Notes under the pieces: generated by a model
What the model saw: only the letters and a program-made list of their open reading frames with translations
Databases searched by the model: none
Told to the model about the DNA's origin: nothing
DNA from: W0P28-013 sp051870755
GTDB taxonomy: Bacteria > Bacteroidota > Bacteroidia > Bacteroidales > Paludibacteraceae
Length of the DNA stretch: 64,000 nucleotides
NCBI GenBank assembly: GCA_051870755.1
Contig: JBJECE010000012.1
Coordinates: 62,001 to 126,000 of the forward strand
Direction of reading: 5' to 3'
Made by a program: the position numbers and the translations under genes
Shown here: positions 8,678-17,650 of the stretch, piece by piece
Layout: the number at the start of each line of letters is the position of its first letter
Numbering within the stretch: the stretch's first letter is position 1

Positions 8678-11431
8678 ATGGCACGATTAGCACAGGTTAT
8701 TAAAAAATTAAATATCGGACTGTCGACGGCGGTCGATTTTCTGAATCGCAAGGGCGGCACTTTCGATGATGACAATCCCAATGCAAAATTGACGAGCGAG
8801 CAGGAACAACTGTTGTTGCACGAATTTGGTACCGACGAAATGATCAAACAAGAGTCGGACCGTTTGATGCAGGAACGCATCGAAAAAGAACGCGAAAAAG
8901 AAGAACTCAAGCAAGAGAAAGCGGAAGCCCCCAAACCGGTCGAAGAGATAGTGATTCGTGTCGAGCCTCCGCACTTTAAGCCTGTGGCTAAAATCGATTT
9001 GGATGCAGCGGGCAAACCGGCTGCCAAAGTCGAAGCAAAACCGGCTGCACCGGCCGAGAAACCGCAACCGGCTCCCGCAGTAGAAACTGTAAAACCCGTT
9101 GAAAATCAGGTTGAAAAGCGTCCGGCGGCGAAAACCGACGAGGTGTTTACCTATCGCAAGGTGGAAATCGAAAACAACCTGAAAATGGTTGGTAAAATCG
9201 ACTTGAATGCCATCAACGATGCTACGCGCCCCACGAAAAAATCGAAAGAAACCAAACGTAAAGAACGCGCCGAAGCGCCTCGTGCCGAGAAACCGGCAGC
9301 CAAAGCGCCGACACCGTCGGCACCGGCCCGCAAGGAGGAGATTTTCCGCACGGATATTCCGCAACTCGACGGCCCGCACACTGTCGGCAAAATAACCTTG
9401 ACCGACGAGGGCGGATCGCGCAAAAAACGTAAACGCATCGGCAAAAACGAGCGCGTGGACATTAACAAAGTGTCGGGCGGCATGCGCGACAAGAAGAACA
9501 AACGCTCGATACATGTGTCGAATGTCAGCGAGGAAGACGTGGCCTTGCAGATTAAAGAGACGTTGGCGCGCCTGACCGAAAATAAACGCAGCAACAAAAA
9601 AGCGGCCGACTATCGTAAAAACAAACGCGAGGCCGTAGCGCAACGTCAGCAGGAGCAAGCCGCTGCCGAACGTCGAGCCGAAGGCATATTGAAACTGACC
9701 GAATTTGTAACGGCCAACGATTTGGCAACGATGATGAATGTGCCTGTAACACAAGTCATTCAAACGTGTTTCAACTTAGGATTGTTTGTGTCGATCAACC
9801 AACGTTTGGATGCCGAAACCATCAATATTGTGGCAGATGAGTTCGGGTTCAAAACCGAATTTGTGAGTGCCGATGTGGCGCATGCCATCGAAGAGGACGC
9901 CGACCGTCCCGAGGATTTGGAACCGCGTTCGCCGATTGTAACGGTCATGGGACACGTCGATCATGGTAAAACATCGTTGCTCGACTATATTCGCAAATCG
10001 AACGTCATTGCCGGTGAGGCCGGTGGCATTACGCAGCATATCGGCGCCTACAACGTGAAACTTGACGATGGTCGTCATATCACGTTTTTGGATACTCCGG
10101 GTCACGAAGCTTTCACGGCCATGCGTGCGCGTGGTGCCAAAGTTACCGATATTGCGATTATCATTGTGGCGGCCGACGATGGCGTGATGCCGCAAACGGT
10201 CGAGGCCATCAACCACGCTTCGGCAGCCGGTGTGCCAATCGTGTTTGCCATTAACAAAGTGGACAAACCCAATGCCAATCCCGATAAAATTAAGGAGGAA
10301 TTGGCCAATATGAATTATTTGGTCGAAGAGTGGGGCGGTAAGTACCAATCGCAAGACATTTCGGCCAAACAAGGTATCGGCGTGAAAGAGTTGCTCGAAA
10401 AAGTGTTGCTCGAAGCCGATTTGTTGGACTTGAAAGCCAATCCGAATCGTAAAGCATCGGGTTCGGTCATCGAATCGACGCTGGACAAAGGGCGCGGATA
10501 TGTGGCCACCGTGTTGGTGAGCAACGGCACGTTGCATGTGGGCGATGTGGTGTTGGCCGGTACGTCGTACGGGCGCATCAAAGCCATGTTCAACGAGCGT
10601 AATCAACGCATCAAAGAGGCTAAACCGGCCGAACCGGTTATCATTCTCGGTCTGAACGGTGCACCGCAGGCCGGCGATAACTTTAACGTCTTCGACCAAG
10701 ACCACGAGGCGCGCGACATTGCGGCGCGGCGCGAACAGTTGGCGCGCGAACAGAGTCTGCGCACTTCGAAACACCTTACGCTCGAGGAACTCGGCCGGCG
10801 CCGTGCATTGGGCGATTTCCACGAATTGAATGTCATCGTCAAAGGCGACGTCGATGGATCGATCGAGGCATTGTCCGATTCGCTTATCAAACTATCAACG
10901 CCGGAAGTGCAGGTGAATGTCATTCACAAAGCGGTGGGACAGATTTCGGAATCGGACGTGATGTTGGCCGCTGCGTCGAATGCCATTATCATCGGTTTCC
11001 AAGTGCGTCCGTCGGCCGATGCACGCAAAACAGCCGAGCGCGAGGAGGTCGATATTCGCTTGTACTCAATTATTTACGATGCTATCGAGGAACTGAAAGC
11101 CGCTATGGAAGGCTTGCTCTCGCCCGAAATTAAGGAGGAAATTACGGCGACGCTCGAAATTCGCGAGACATTCAAAATCAGTAAAGTCGGAACGGTGGCC
11201 GGCTGTATGGTTAAAGAGGGAAAAATCGCACGTTCCAACAAAGTGCGCCTCATTCGCGACGGCATTGTGGTTTATACCGGCGATTTGGCTTCGCTCAAAC
11301 GCATGAAAGACGATGTGAAAGAGGTGGCCAGCGGCTTTGAGTGCGGCTTGAATATTGCCAATTACAACGACATCAAAGTGGGCGATATTATCGAAGGCTT
11401 TGTCGAAGTTGAAGTGAAGAAATCGCTGTAA
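8678..11431 (+). CDS. infB: Translation initiation factor IF-2
   Basis: 917 residues. A long charged Ala/Lys/Glu/Pro-rich N-terminal half (to about residue 400) contains the lysine-rich stretch RKKRKRIGKN. The G domain follows with G1 GHVDHGKTSLLD (about 425), G3 DTPGHEAF (about 472) and G4 NKVDKPNA (about 526), then domains II-IV. IF-2 is a GTPase that brings initiator fMet-tRNA to the 30S subunit and promotes subunit joining. It is the third gene of the rimP operon and probably runs on into the CvpA-like gene. Confidence 0.98.
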   Translation: MARLAQVIKKLNIGLSTAVDFLNRKGGTFDDDNPNAKLTSEQEQLLLHEFGTDEMIKQESDRLMQERIEKEREKEELKQEKAEAPKPVEEIVIRVEPPHFKPVAKIDLDAAGKPAAKVEAKPAAPAEKPQPAPAVETVKPVENQVEKRPAAKTDEVFTYRKVEIENNLKMVGKIDLNAINDATRPTKKSKETKRKERAEAPRAEKPAAKAPTPSAPARKEEIFRTDIPQLDGPHTVGKITLTDEGGSRKKRKRIGKNERVDINKVSGGMRDKKNKRSIHVSNVSEEDVALQIKETLARLTENKRSNKKAADYRKNKREAVAQRQQEQAAAERRAEGILKLTEFVTANDLATMMNVPVTQVIQTCFNLGLFVSINQRLDAETINIVADEFGFKTEFVSADVAHAIEEDADRPEDLEPRSPIVTVMGHVDHGKTSLLDYIRKSNVIAGEAGGITQHIGAYNVKLDDGRHITFLDTPGHEAFTAMRARGAKVTDIAIIIVAADDGVMPQTVEAINHASAAGVPIVFAINKVDKPNANPDKIKEELANMNYLVEEWGGKYQSQDISAKQGIGVKELLEKVLLEADLLDLKANPNRKASGSVIESTLDKGRGYVATVLVSNGTLHVGDVVLAGTSYGRIKAMFNERNQRIKEAKPAEPVIILGLNGAPQAGDNFNVFDQDHEARDIAARREQLAREQSLRTSKHLTLEELGRRRALGDFHELNVIVKGDVDGSIEALSDSLIKLSTPEVQVNVIHKAVGQISESDVMLAAASNAIIIGFQVRPSADARKTAEREEVDIRLYSIIYDAIEELKAAMEGLLSPEIKEEITATLEIRETFKISKVGTVAGCMVKEGKIARSNKVRLIRDGIVVYTGDLASLKRMKDDVKEVASGFECGLNIANYNDIKVGDIIEGFVEVEVKKSL

Positions 11432-11515
11432 TTATTTAATTAACAGCGTGTTCCAATATTGGTTGGCGCGGATTCTCGGATTCGTGCCAATTTGTATAAA
11501 ACATACCGAATAACT

Positions 11516-12058
11516 ATGTCGATGATTGATATTATATTGCTGATACCGTTGGCTTACGGGCTGATTCGCGGCCTGTTTCGCGGTTTTTTCAAAGAAATTG
11601 CCTCTGTCGTTGGCATCGTGTTGGGCATGTGGGCTGCGCGGGCGTTTGCGCCGGTCATGGCCGATTGGCTTGCTACGCTGTGCGATTACGAGCCGAAAGT
11701 GCTTGTGCCGGTGGCCTATCTCGTTATATTCTTGGTAGTTGCTATTGTGCTGCGTGTGTTGGCGTTTTGCTTGGAAAAAGTGTTCAGTTTTGCGGCTTTG
11801 GGTTGGCTGAACAAATTAGCGGGCGCCGCTTTCGGACTGTTGAAAATGTGGCTGATTTTGAGCGTCTGCGTGTTGTGCTTTGATGCCGTAAATGTGCATG
11901 TACACATGGTTGAACAAGAAAAAATTGACGAATCGGTACTTTATGCTCCAACTAAAACGTTGATAGATAAATGCTTACCATTTGTTTTGCCGGAAACGTT
12001 GGCGCAACAAATTCAACCAAAAATGAATCAATGGCAACAGCCATTTAGCAAACAATAA
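11516..12058 (+). CDS. CvpA-family inner-membrane protein
   Basis: About 180 residues from the ATG at 11516 (MSMIDIILLIPLAYGLIRG). Upstream in-frame alternatives at 11459 would add a non-hydrophobic stretch and are unlikely. The sequence matches the CvpA/colicin-V-production family: a DIILLIPLAYGLIRGLFRGF start, four hydrophobic segments and the AALGWLNKLAGAAFG loop. Its role in Bacteroidetes is unclear; in E. coli CvpA is linked to envelope stress and purF expression. It follows infB by 84 bases and precedes the next gene by 4 bases. Confidence 0.85.
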   Translation: MSMIDIILLIPLAYGLIRGLFRGFFKEIASVVGIVLGMWAARAFAPVMADWLATLCDYEPKVLVPVAYLVIFLVVAIVLRVLAFCLEKVFSFAALGWLNKLAGAAFGLLKMWLILSVCVLCFDAVNVHVHMVEQEKIDESVLYAPTKTLIDKCLPFVLPETLAQQIQPKMNQWQQPFSKQ

Positions 12059-12062
12059 ACTG

Positions 12063-12536
12063 ATGAAACACATTTTATGCGCATTGTTGTTGTGCGTTGC
12101 CGTGGCATTATTTGCCGGCACTGCTAACGATTGTCCGCGCGGCAAAGTCGATTGCCGTGGCGCTTGCGGCATGATGATTGATGCCGATGGCGATGGTTTT
12201 TGCGACCGTGGCGGTTTGTCGCGTACGTCCGATTATTGGGTGCTCGAAATCACGTTGGGATTGTTGGCGTTGTATGCCGTCTCGGCCGTGTTGTCGGCCA
12301 AAAAAGTGTACGCTAAAAGCGTGCATCGCAAAATTTGGAATTATGCGTTGCTGATAACGTTTTTGGTGTCGGGGCTGTTGGGGTTGTGGTTGGCCATCGT
12401 TGTACGTTATAATCTTTCTGTAGCAAATTATCATGGTTGGTTGGTGTGGCATGTCAATGTCGGCATTGCCATGGCGCTTATCGGCATCATACATTGTTTG
12501 TGGCATTTTCGCTATTATTTCCCGCGTAAAAAATGA
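12063..12536 (+). CDS. Small secreted/membrane protein with Cys-rich loop and haem-like membrane domain
   Basis: 157 residues. An N-terminal signal-like segment (MKHILCALLLCVAVALFAG) precedes a short exported motif with CPRGKVDCRGACG and DADGDGFCD, that is, clustered cysteines plus a calcium-loop-like Asp run. Three membrane spans follow; the last carries HGWLVWHVNVGIAM and IIHCLWHFRYY. Paired histidines in these spans resemble cytochrome-b-like (DUF4405-type) proteins, so haem or Fe-S redox function is possible but unproven. It lies 4 bases after the CvpA-like gene and overlaps nspC by 4 bases, suggesting one transcript. Confidence 0.7.
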   Translation: MKHILCALLLCVAVALFAGTANDCPRGKVDCRGACGMMIDADGDGFCDRGGLSRTSDYWVLEITLGLLALYAVSAVLSAKKVYAKSVHRKIWNYALLITFLVSGLLGLWLAIVVRYNLSVANYHGWLVWHVNVGIAMALIGIIHCLWHFRYYFPRKK

Positions 12537-13681
12537 TGAATGAGTTTGAAAAATACGATTATTCGCAAGTTCCCTCGCCTTGCTATGTAGTGGAAGAGGC
12601 GTTGTTGCGTCGCAATTTGGCTTTGATAAAATCGGTGGCCGAGCGTGCCGGAGTCGAGATTATTTTGGCGTTCAAAGCGTTTGCGTTGTGGAAAACTTTT
12701 CCTATTTTTCGTGAATATATTCGGTGTACGACGGCGAGTTCGTTGAGTGAGGCGCGTATGGCTTACGACAAATTCGGCACCAAGGCGCACACGTATGCGC
12801 CGGTTTATACCGAGGCCGAATTTCCGGCGATTGCAGCATGCAGCAGCCATGTTACCTTTAACTCGTTGGCGCAATACGAAAAATATGCAGCGGTGGCGTG
12901 TGCCAACGGCATCTCGTGCGGAGTGCGCATCAATCCGGAATTTTCCGATGTCGAAACCGATTTGTACAATCCGTGTGCGCCGGGCTCGCGATTGGGTGTT
13001 ACGGCCGATAAGTTGTCGGCTTTGCCCGATGGTATCGAAGGACTGCATTTTCACACCTTATGCGAATCGTCGTCGTACGATTTGGAACGGACGTTGGCGG
13101 TCGTCGAGCAACGATTTGGGCATCTGTTTGCGCAGATTAAATGGCTCAATATGGGCGGTGGCCACCTGATGACGCGTGCCGACTACGACACCGAACACTT
13201 GATAACAATACTTCGCAAGTTCCGACAAAAATATCCGCATTTACAACTGATACTTGAACCCGGCAGCGCGTTTGCGTGGCGCACGGGCGTGTTGGTTTCG
13301 ACAGTACAGGATATTGTTGAAAATCAATGTATTAAGACGGCCTTGCTTGATGTGTCGTTTGCCTGTCACATGCCCGATTGTTTGGAAATGCCCTACAAAC
13401 CGGCCATCGTGGGTGCCACCGATGAGCAGGCAGGCAAACCGACTTACCGCATGGGTGGCAATTCGTGTTTGAGTGGCGATTTTTGCGGTTCGTGGAGTTT
13501 CGACCACGAATTGAGCGTCGGCGAACGCATTGTGTTCGAGGATATGATTCACTACACGACGGTGAAAACCACCATGTTTAACGGCATTTCGCACCCGAGC
13601 ATTGCGTTGCGTCGCAGCGATGGCACAGTGGAAATGTTGCGGCAGTTTACATGCGCTGATTATTTTGACCGTATGGATTGA
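12533..13681 (+). CDS. nspC: Carboxynorspermidine decarboxylase
   Basis: 382 residues with the PLP-dependent alanine-racemase-fold decarboxylase pattern of NspC. SPCYVVEEALLRRNL is followed by the PLP lysine in ILAFKAFALW (about residue 46). LHFHTLCES, MGGGHLMTRADYD, EPGSAFAWRTG and the substrate-binding SFACHMPDCLEMPYKP follow. It converts carboxynorspermidine or carboxyspermidine to the polyamine in the alternative spermidine pathway common in gut Bacteroidetes; the partner carboxyspermidine dehydrogenase is not in this window. Two consecutive ATG codons (12533 and 12536) are possible starts, both overlapping the upstream stop. A hairpin terminator follows at 13708. Confidence 0.93.
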   Translation: MMNEFEKYDYSQVPSPCYVVEEALLRRNLALIKSVAERAGVEIILAFKAFALWKTFPIFREYIRCTTASSLSEARMAYDKFGTKAHTYAPVYTEAEFPAIAACSSHVTFNSLAQYEKYAAVACANGISCGVRINPEFSDVETDLYNPCAPGSRLGVTADKLSALPDGIEGLHFHTLCESSSYDLERTLAVVEQRFGHLFAQIKWLNMGGGHLMTRADYDTEHLITILRKFRQKYPHLQLILEPGSAFAWRTGVLVSTVQDIVENQCIKTALLDVSFACHMPDCLEMPYKPAIVGATDEQAGKPTYRMGGNSCLSGDFCGSWSFDHELSVGERIVFEDMIHYTTVKTTMFNGISHPSIALRRSDGTVEMLRQFTCADYFDRMD

Positions 13682-13707
13682 TTGCGTGAATGGTCGTAAT
13701 AAAAACA

Positions 13708-13737
13708 AAAAATCTTCGCAAACACGAAGATTTTTTT
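13708..13737 (+). terminator. Bidirectional terminator between nspC and tRNA-Leu
   Basis: AATCTTCG (13711-13718) pairs with CGAAGATT (13725-13732), extended by A/T pairs. T-runs follow on the plus strand (to 13737) and on the minus strand. It can end nspC rightward and tRNA-Leu leftward. Confidence 0.8.
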
Positions 13738-13738
13738 G

Positions 13739-13820
13739 TGCGGCATATAGGACTCGAACCTACACGTCTCTCGACACCAGATCCTAAGTCTGGCGCGGCT
13801 ACCAATTACGCCAATGCCGC
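13739..13820 (-). tRNA. tRNA-Leu (anticodon TAG)
   Basis: The minus strand folds as a class II tRNA of about 82 bases. The acceptor stem is GCGGCAT with ATGCCGC, and the anticodon arm is CCAGA-CTTAGGA-TCTGG with anticodon TAG (reads CUN leucine codons). There is a short variable arm and a T-arm with GGTTCGAGTCC. The discriminator base is A and no CCA is encoded. It lies just downstream of priA on the same strand but has its own promoter. Confidence 0.93.
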
Positions 13821-13835
13821 ATTGGTTTTCGCCTG

Positions 13836-13868
13836 CAAAGGTACGAATTTATTTGCATATATGCAAAT
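13836..13868 (-). promoter_or_regulatory. tRNA-Leu promoter with overlapping 18-bp palindrome
   Basis: On the minus strand, TTTG (13867-13864) and TACCTTTG (13843-13836) are 20 bases apart, and the tRNA begins 16 bases further on. A perfect 18-bp palindrome, ATTTGCATATATGCAAAT (13851-13868), covers the upstream element and most of the spacer. It has the form of an operator. Confidence 0.8.
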
Positions 13869-13880
13869 GCTTGGTGCAAA

Positions 13881-16310
13881 TCACATATCAATGTCGAGGC
13901 TGATGCTTAGTTGGCGGTATTCCGGTCGTTGCCGGAGGGTGCGTGCGCGCTCGTCTATCTGTTGTTTGCATTGTTCGGGCGGTAATCCGATTTCAAATTT
14001 CAGCAAAATGTGTTTGATGAACAGATTGCGGATGCGCCCGACGGGCGGGTTGTCGGGACCAAAAACGCGTTGCGTACCAAATTGGTCGCAAAGGGCGTGT
14101 GCCAAGCGATGTGCGGCTTGGTTGAGAATGTCGGGGTTGTGGTGTTTCAGCGTTATTTGTACCAACCGATAGTAGGGCGGATAGTGAAAGTGTTGGCGTT
14201 CGACCATTTCGCGGTCGAAGAATGCTCTGTAATTTCCATTTTTAACGTTCTGAATGACAGGGTGTTGTGGTTGCGATGTTTGTAATACGACAACACCTTG
14301 TCGGCGACAACGTCCGGCGCGTCCGCTCACTTGTGTCAGTAGTTGGAAGGCGCGTTCGTTGGCTCTGAAGTCGGGATAGTTGAGCAGGTTGTCGGCGTTG
14401 AGAATGCCCACCAATCCGACATTTCCGAAGTCCAATCCTTTGGCAATCATTTGCGTTCCGACGAGAATGTCGATGTCGTGGTTGTCAAATTGTTCGATGA
14501 TGCGTGCGAAAGCGTTTTTGTTGCGCACGGAGTCTATGTCCATGCGTCCGATGCGTGCGTGCGGAAATAGTGCGGCAATCTCGTGTTCCACTTGTTCGGT
14601 GCCGAATCCATGCATTTGCAGCGTTGGTTGCTGACAGTTGGGACACGTGTCGGACAGTGTTTGCGTGTAGCCGCAGTAGTGGCATGTCAGTTTGTTGAAT
14701 CGTTGGTGATAGGTCAGGCTGACATCGCAGTGCGGACAGCGCGGCACCCAACCGCATTGCCGACATTCGGTATAAGGTGCAAATCCGCGTCGGTTCTGAA
14801 ACAGAATGACTTGTGCGTCGTCTGCCAGCGCTTCGGTCATTTTGGCGATTAAAAAGTCGGACAAATGGCCGGTCATCTGTTTTTTGCGGTACGCTTCGGT
14901 CAAATCTACCGATATGATGGTCGGTGGTGCTGTGTGTGTGTAGCGTGTGGACAATTCGACCAAGCCAAATTTGCCGTTCAGGGCGTTGCAGTAACTTTCG
15001 ACCGCAGGCGTGGCGCTGCCAATGATGCTTTTGGCATGGAACTGTGCGGCCAGCATGAGGGCGGCATTGCGTGCGTGGTAGTGCGGATGGGCGTCGGTTT
15101 GTTTGTACGATGCGTCGTGTTCTTCGTCCACAATGACTAACCCCAAATTGCTGAATGGTAAGAATAGGGCAGCGCGTGTGCCGATGATGATTTGGCGCGG
15201 TTGCCGACTTAATAGATTGTGCCAAATTTCGACACGTTCGGCATCGGAATATTTCGAGTGATATACGCCGAGTGTCTCGCCGAAAATGCTTTTCAGCCGC
15301 ATGGTCAGTTGTGTGGTGAGTGCGATTTCCGGTACCAAATAGAGCACTTGTTGGCCTTGTTGCAATGCGTCATTTATCAGATGGGTGTAGATTTCGGTTT
15401 TGCCGCCGGCCGTTACGCCATGCAGCAATACCACATTTTTTTGCTGCCATTGTTGTTTAATAGATTGGTAGGCAGTCTGTTGATCAGGTGTCAGCGTAAC
15501 GAGTTCGTCCGATTTTGTAAATGTTTCCAAACGCGAAATTTCTTGTGTAATTTGTCGGAAAATGCCGCGTTCGACGAGTGCTGCGCAGATGTTTGCCGTA
15601 CAATCGGCATGCCGGAGCAAGTCGCTTTTTTTGATGAGTGCGCCGTCGGGACAGAGCGTTAAATAGGTCTGCACGAGTTGCAGTTGGCGTTTGGCGCGTG
15701 GCGGCACACCTTGCATGGCTTCGGTCGGTTGTGCGGCGTAGCCTTCGCCTAATCCGATAAAAGATGCCGTGCGTGGCGTATATTGTTCGCTGATTTCCTC
15801 GGTGAGTGTTACGAGGCCGTGCGCCAACAATTTTTTGATGGCCGGGAGTGCGTTTTTTACCTCCAAGGCATTGTTGATGGCCTGTATGGAGAGCGGTTTT
15901 TGACTTAACAGGGTGCAAATGCGTTGTTCGTTTGCCGACAAATCGGCAGTTTGCTCTGCGTCGGTCAACTCGACCATGGTTTCGCTTTCGAGTTTCAGTG
16001 CCGAAGGCATTGCGGCGCGGTATATGTCGCCTAATGGTGTGCGGTAGTACACTGACATCCATTGCCAAAACTGTAATTGTTCGGGGCGTACGGCCGGTTG
16101 GTCGTCGAGTTGCAGCGTGATGGCTTTGATGGTGCTGCAGTCGGGTGCCTGCGTGTCGATGCGGCACACAATGCCGGTGTAGAAACGTCGCACGCCGAAC
16201 GGTACCACCACGCGCATACCGACAGCGAGCGTCTGTTCCATGGTGTCGGGAATGGCGTACGAGTAGGTTTGCGCTAAAGGGAAAGGCAATATGACGTCGG
16301 CGTATAACAT
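13881..16310 (-). CDS. priA: Primosomal replication-restart helicase PriA
   Basis: About 809 residues from the ATG at 16310 (MLYADVILPFPLAQTYSYAI); a TTG four codons upstream is less likely. The N-terminal DNA-binding part is followed by the helicase core: Walker A HGVTAGGKTEIY, DEEHDASYKQ and GSATPAVESY. The zinc-binding insertion has CRQCGWVPRCPHC and CHYCG...CPNC, and the C-terminal helicase motifs are LVGTQMIAKGLDF and QVSGRAGR. It reloads the replisome at stalled forks. It stands alone between two tRNA genes. The minus strand has TAATTTTG at 16327-16320 overlapping the start region, with no clear upstream partner. Confidence 0.97.
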   Translation of the reverse strand: MLYADVILPFPLAQTYSYAIPDTMEQTLAVGMRVVVPFGVRRFYTGIVCRIDTQAPDCSTIKAITLQLDDQPAVRPEQLQFWQWMSVYYRTPLGDIYRAAMPSALKLESETMVELTDAEQTADLSANEQRICTLLSQKPLSIQAINNALEVKNALPAIKKLLAHGLVTLTEEISEQYTPRTASFIGLGEGYAAQPTEAMQGVPPRAKRQLQLVQTYLTLCPDGALIKKSDLLRHADCTANICAALVERGIFRQITQEISRLETFTKSDELVTLTPDQQTAYQSIKQQWQQKNVVLLHGVTAGGKTEIYTHLINDALQQGQQVLYLVPEIALTTQLTMRLKSIFGETLGVYHSKYSDAERVEIWHNLLSRQPRQIIIGTRAALFLPFSNLGLVIVDEEHDASYKQTDAHPHYHARNAALMLAAQFHAKSIIGSATPAVESYCNALNGKFGLVELSTRYTHTAPPTIISVDLTEAYRKKQMTGHLSDFLIAKMTEALADDAQVILFQNRRGFAPYTECRQCGWVPRCPHCDVSLTYHQRFNKLTCHYCGYTQTLSDTCPNCQQPTLQMHGFGTEQVEHEIAALFPHARIGRMDIDSVRNKNAFARIIEQFDNHDIDILVGTQMIAKGLDFGNVGLVGILNADNLLNYPDFRANERAFQLLTQVSGRAGRCRRQGVVVLQTSQPQHPVIQNVKNGNYRAFFDREMVERQHFHYPPYYRLVQITLKHHNPDILNQAAHRLAHALCDQFGTQRVFGPDNPPVGRIRNLFIKHILLKFEIGLPPEQCKQQIDERARTLRQRPEYRQLSISLDIDM

Positions 16311-16346
16311 ATTTCTGTGCAAAATTACAAAAAAAATGTCGATTTG

Positions 16347-16378
16347 TTTGGCGGATTCAGAAAAAAAGTGTACCTTTG
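16347..16378 (+). promoter_or_regulatory. tRNA-Ala promoter
   Basis: TTTG at 16347-16350 and TACCTTTG at 16371-16378 are 20 bases apart, and the tRNA starts 12 bases downstream. This is an exact match to the phylum consensus. Confidence 0.85.
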
Positions 16379-16389
16379 CACCGCAATTC

Positions 16390-16462
16390 GGGGTATTAGC
16401 TCATCTGGTAGAGCGCAACACTGGCAGTGTTGAGGTAAGCGGTTCGAGTCCGCTATACTCCA
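16390..16462 (+). tRNA. tRNA-Ala (anticodon GGC)
   Basis: 73 bases fold as a standard class I tRNA. The acceptor stem is GGGGTAT with ATACTCC, the D-arm is AGCTCATCTGGTAGAGC, the anticodon arm CAACA-CTGGCAG-TGTTG has anticodon GGC, and the T-arm is GCGGTTCGAGTCCGC. The discriminator is A, and no 3' CCA is encoded. It stands alone with its own promoter and a terminator 66 bases downstream. Confidence 0.95.
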
Positions 16463-16527
16463 CAAAGCCCGTCAATAGGGCAGCAGAGCGAAAACGGCTA
16501 TGAAAACGCCGACAGAAAATTGACAAG

Positions 16528-16555
16528 TCAAGACACTTCAGTCTTGATTTTTTTT
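16528..16555 (+). terminator. Terminator after tRNA-Ala
   Basis: TCAAGAC (16528-16534) and GTCTTGA (16541-16547) form a 7-bp stem with loop ACTTCA, followed by eight T residues. Nothing else is recognised in the 298-base gap before the AraC gene except the promoter at 16683. Confidence 0.8.
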
Positions 16556-16682
16556 GTTCCCATCGTACAGATTTCCATCATTTTTCTCCTTTCCTGCAAG
16601 GCGCAAATGTGGCCGGTTGGCATTCAAGATGCCGAAAAATAGTCTGATTTGTACGAAAAACAGTTCCAAATGTATTATTTAT

Positions 16683-16713
16683 TTTGTTGGTTTGTACAAA
16701 AAGACTACTTTTG
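16683..16713 (+). promoter_or_regulatory. Promoter of the AraC-type regulator gene
   Basis: TTTG (16683-16686), 19 bases, then TACTTTTG (16706-16713). It lies 47 bases before the start codon of the regulator. Confidence 0.7.
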
Positions 16714-16760
16714 CGCACCGTTTTTGAACAAATATTATTTTTTGAAGTTCTACAAACACG

Positions 16761-17612
16761 ATGGACGTTACAAGATTATCGGCGAATATGTATCGGAGCA
16801 TGGGTACGCTGTGCTTGGATGATGATGTGGTACTGTTGGACAAGACGCACTCGCTCTTTGAACGCGGTATTACCTACGAGGTCGATCATGTGTGCGTGGC
16901 GCTGGTAACCTGTGGTAGTGCTGATTTTCAGATAGATAGCGTAACGTACCATGTGCAGGCGAACGACATGTTGGTGATTATACAACAACAGCGTGTGAAG
17001 CGTTTAGGTTTGAGTCGGGACTTCGAGGCGCGCGTGGTGCTGATGTCGCGCGCGTACATCGATTATCTGAATCTGAAGAACAGTTATCAGATGTTTTTGA
17101 ACCTGCGTCGGGAACCGTTGATGCACTTGGAAGGGGAGTCGCTGTCGTCGCTGGAAACGGCGCTGAATACTCTGCGTACCTCGTTGGCGCATGACCATAA
17201 TCCATATTTGAAACAGTCGATATACTACATTATCAAAGCGTATATTTATGGTTTCGCGTACTATCTGTTGCCTTACAACGGCCAGCCGCAGACACGCGAG
17301 GAGGAGGTGTGTGCACGTTTTATGGCACTGTTGGAAAGTCATTATCGCGAGGAGCATTCCGTAGGCTACTACGCCGACCGCCTGCATCTGACGGCGCGCT
17401 ATGTGTCCGCCTGCGTGAAGAACGTAACGGGCAAGCCCGCCATCGAGATAATAGCCGAAAAACTGATGCTCCAAGCCCGCAAGAGCCTGCAAAATGAGGA
17501 ACAAACCATCTCGCAGATAAGTTACGATTTGGGATTCAGCAACCAATCGGCGTTCGGCAAGTTTTTTCGCACGCACGAGGGCGTAGGACCGCGGGAATTT
17601 CGGATGAGATAA
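16761..17612 (+). CDS. AraC-family transcriptional regulator
   Basis: 283 residues. The N-terminal part (about 1-150) looks like a cupin-type sensor domain (ALVTCGSADFQIDSVTYHVQANDMLVI). The C-terminal 100 residues are a typical double helix-turn-helix of AraC type: SVGYYADRLHLTARYVSACVK, then TISQISYDLGFSNQSAFGKF and GVGPREFRM. It lies directly upstream, 38 bases, of the acyl-ligase and fatty-acid genes on the same strand, so it probably controls them. The ligand cannot be read from sequence. Confidence 0.9.
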   Translation: MDVTRLSANMYRSMGTLCLDDDVVLLDKTHSLFERGITYEVDHVCVALVTCGSADFQIDSVTYHVQANDMLVIIQQQRVKRLGLSRDFEARVVLMSRAYIDYLNLKNSYQMFLNLRREPLMHLEGESLSSLETALNTLRTSLAHDHNPYLKQSIYYIIKAYIYGFAYYLLPYNGQPQTREEEVCARFMALLESHYREEHSVGYYADRLHLTARYVSACVKNVTGKPAIEIIAEKLMLQARKSLQNEEQTISQISYDLGFSNQSAFGKFFRTHEGVGPREFRMR

Positions 17613-17650
17613 TAACACACTATAAAAAGATAAAATTAGGTATTAGGTAT

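Noticed and set aside
7037..10822. Long antisense frames opposite nusA and infB.
   Set aside because: Same codon-bias shadow effect; no start context, no domain and no promoter.
11459..11515. Longer start for the CvpA-like gene.
   Set aside because: The added residues are polar and precede the typical MSMIDIILL start; no support for translation.
16463..16527. Possible second tRNA or tmRNA fragment after tRNA-Ala.
   Set aside because: No cloverleaf can be formed; only the short terminator hairpin is supported.
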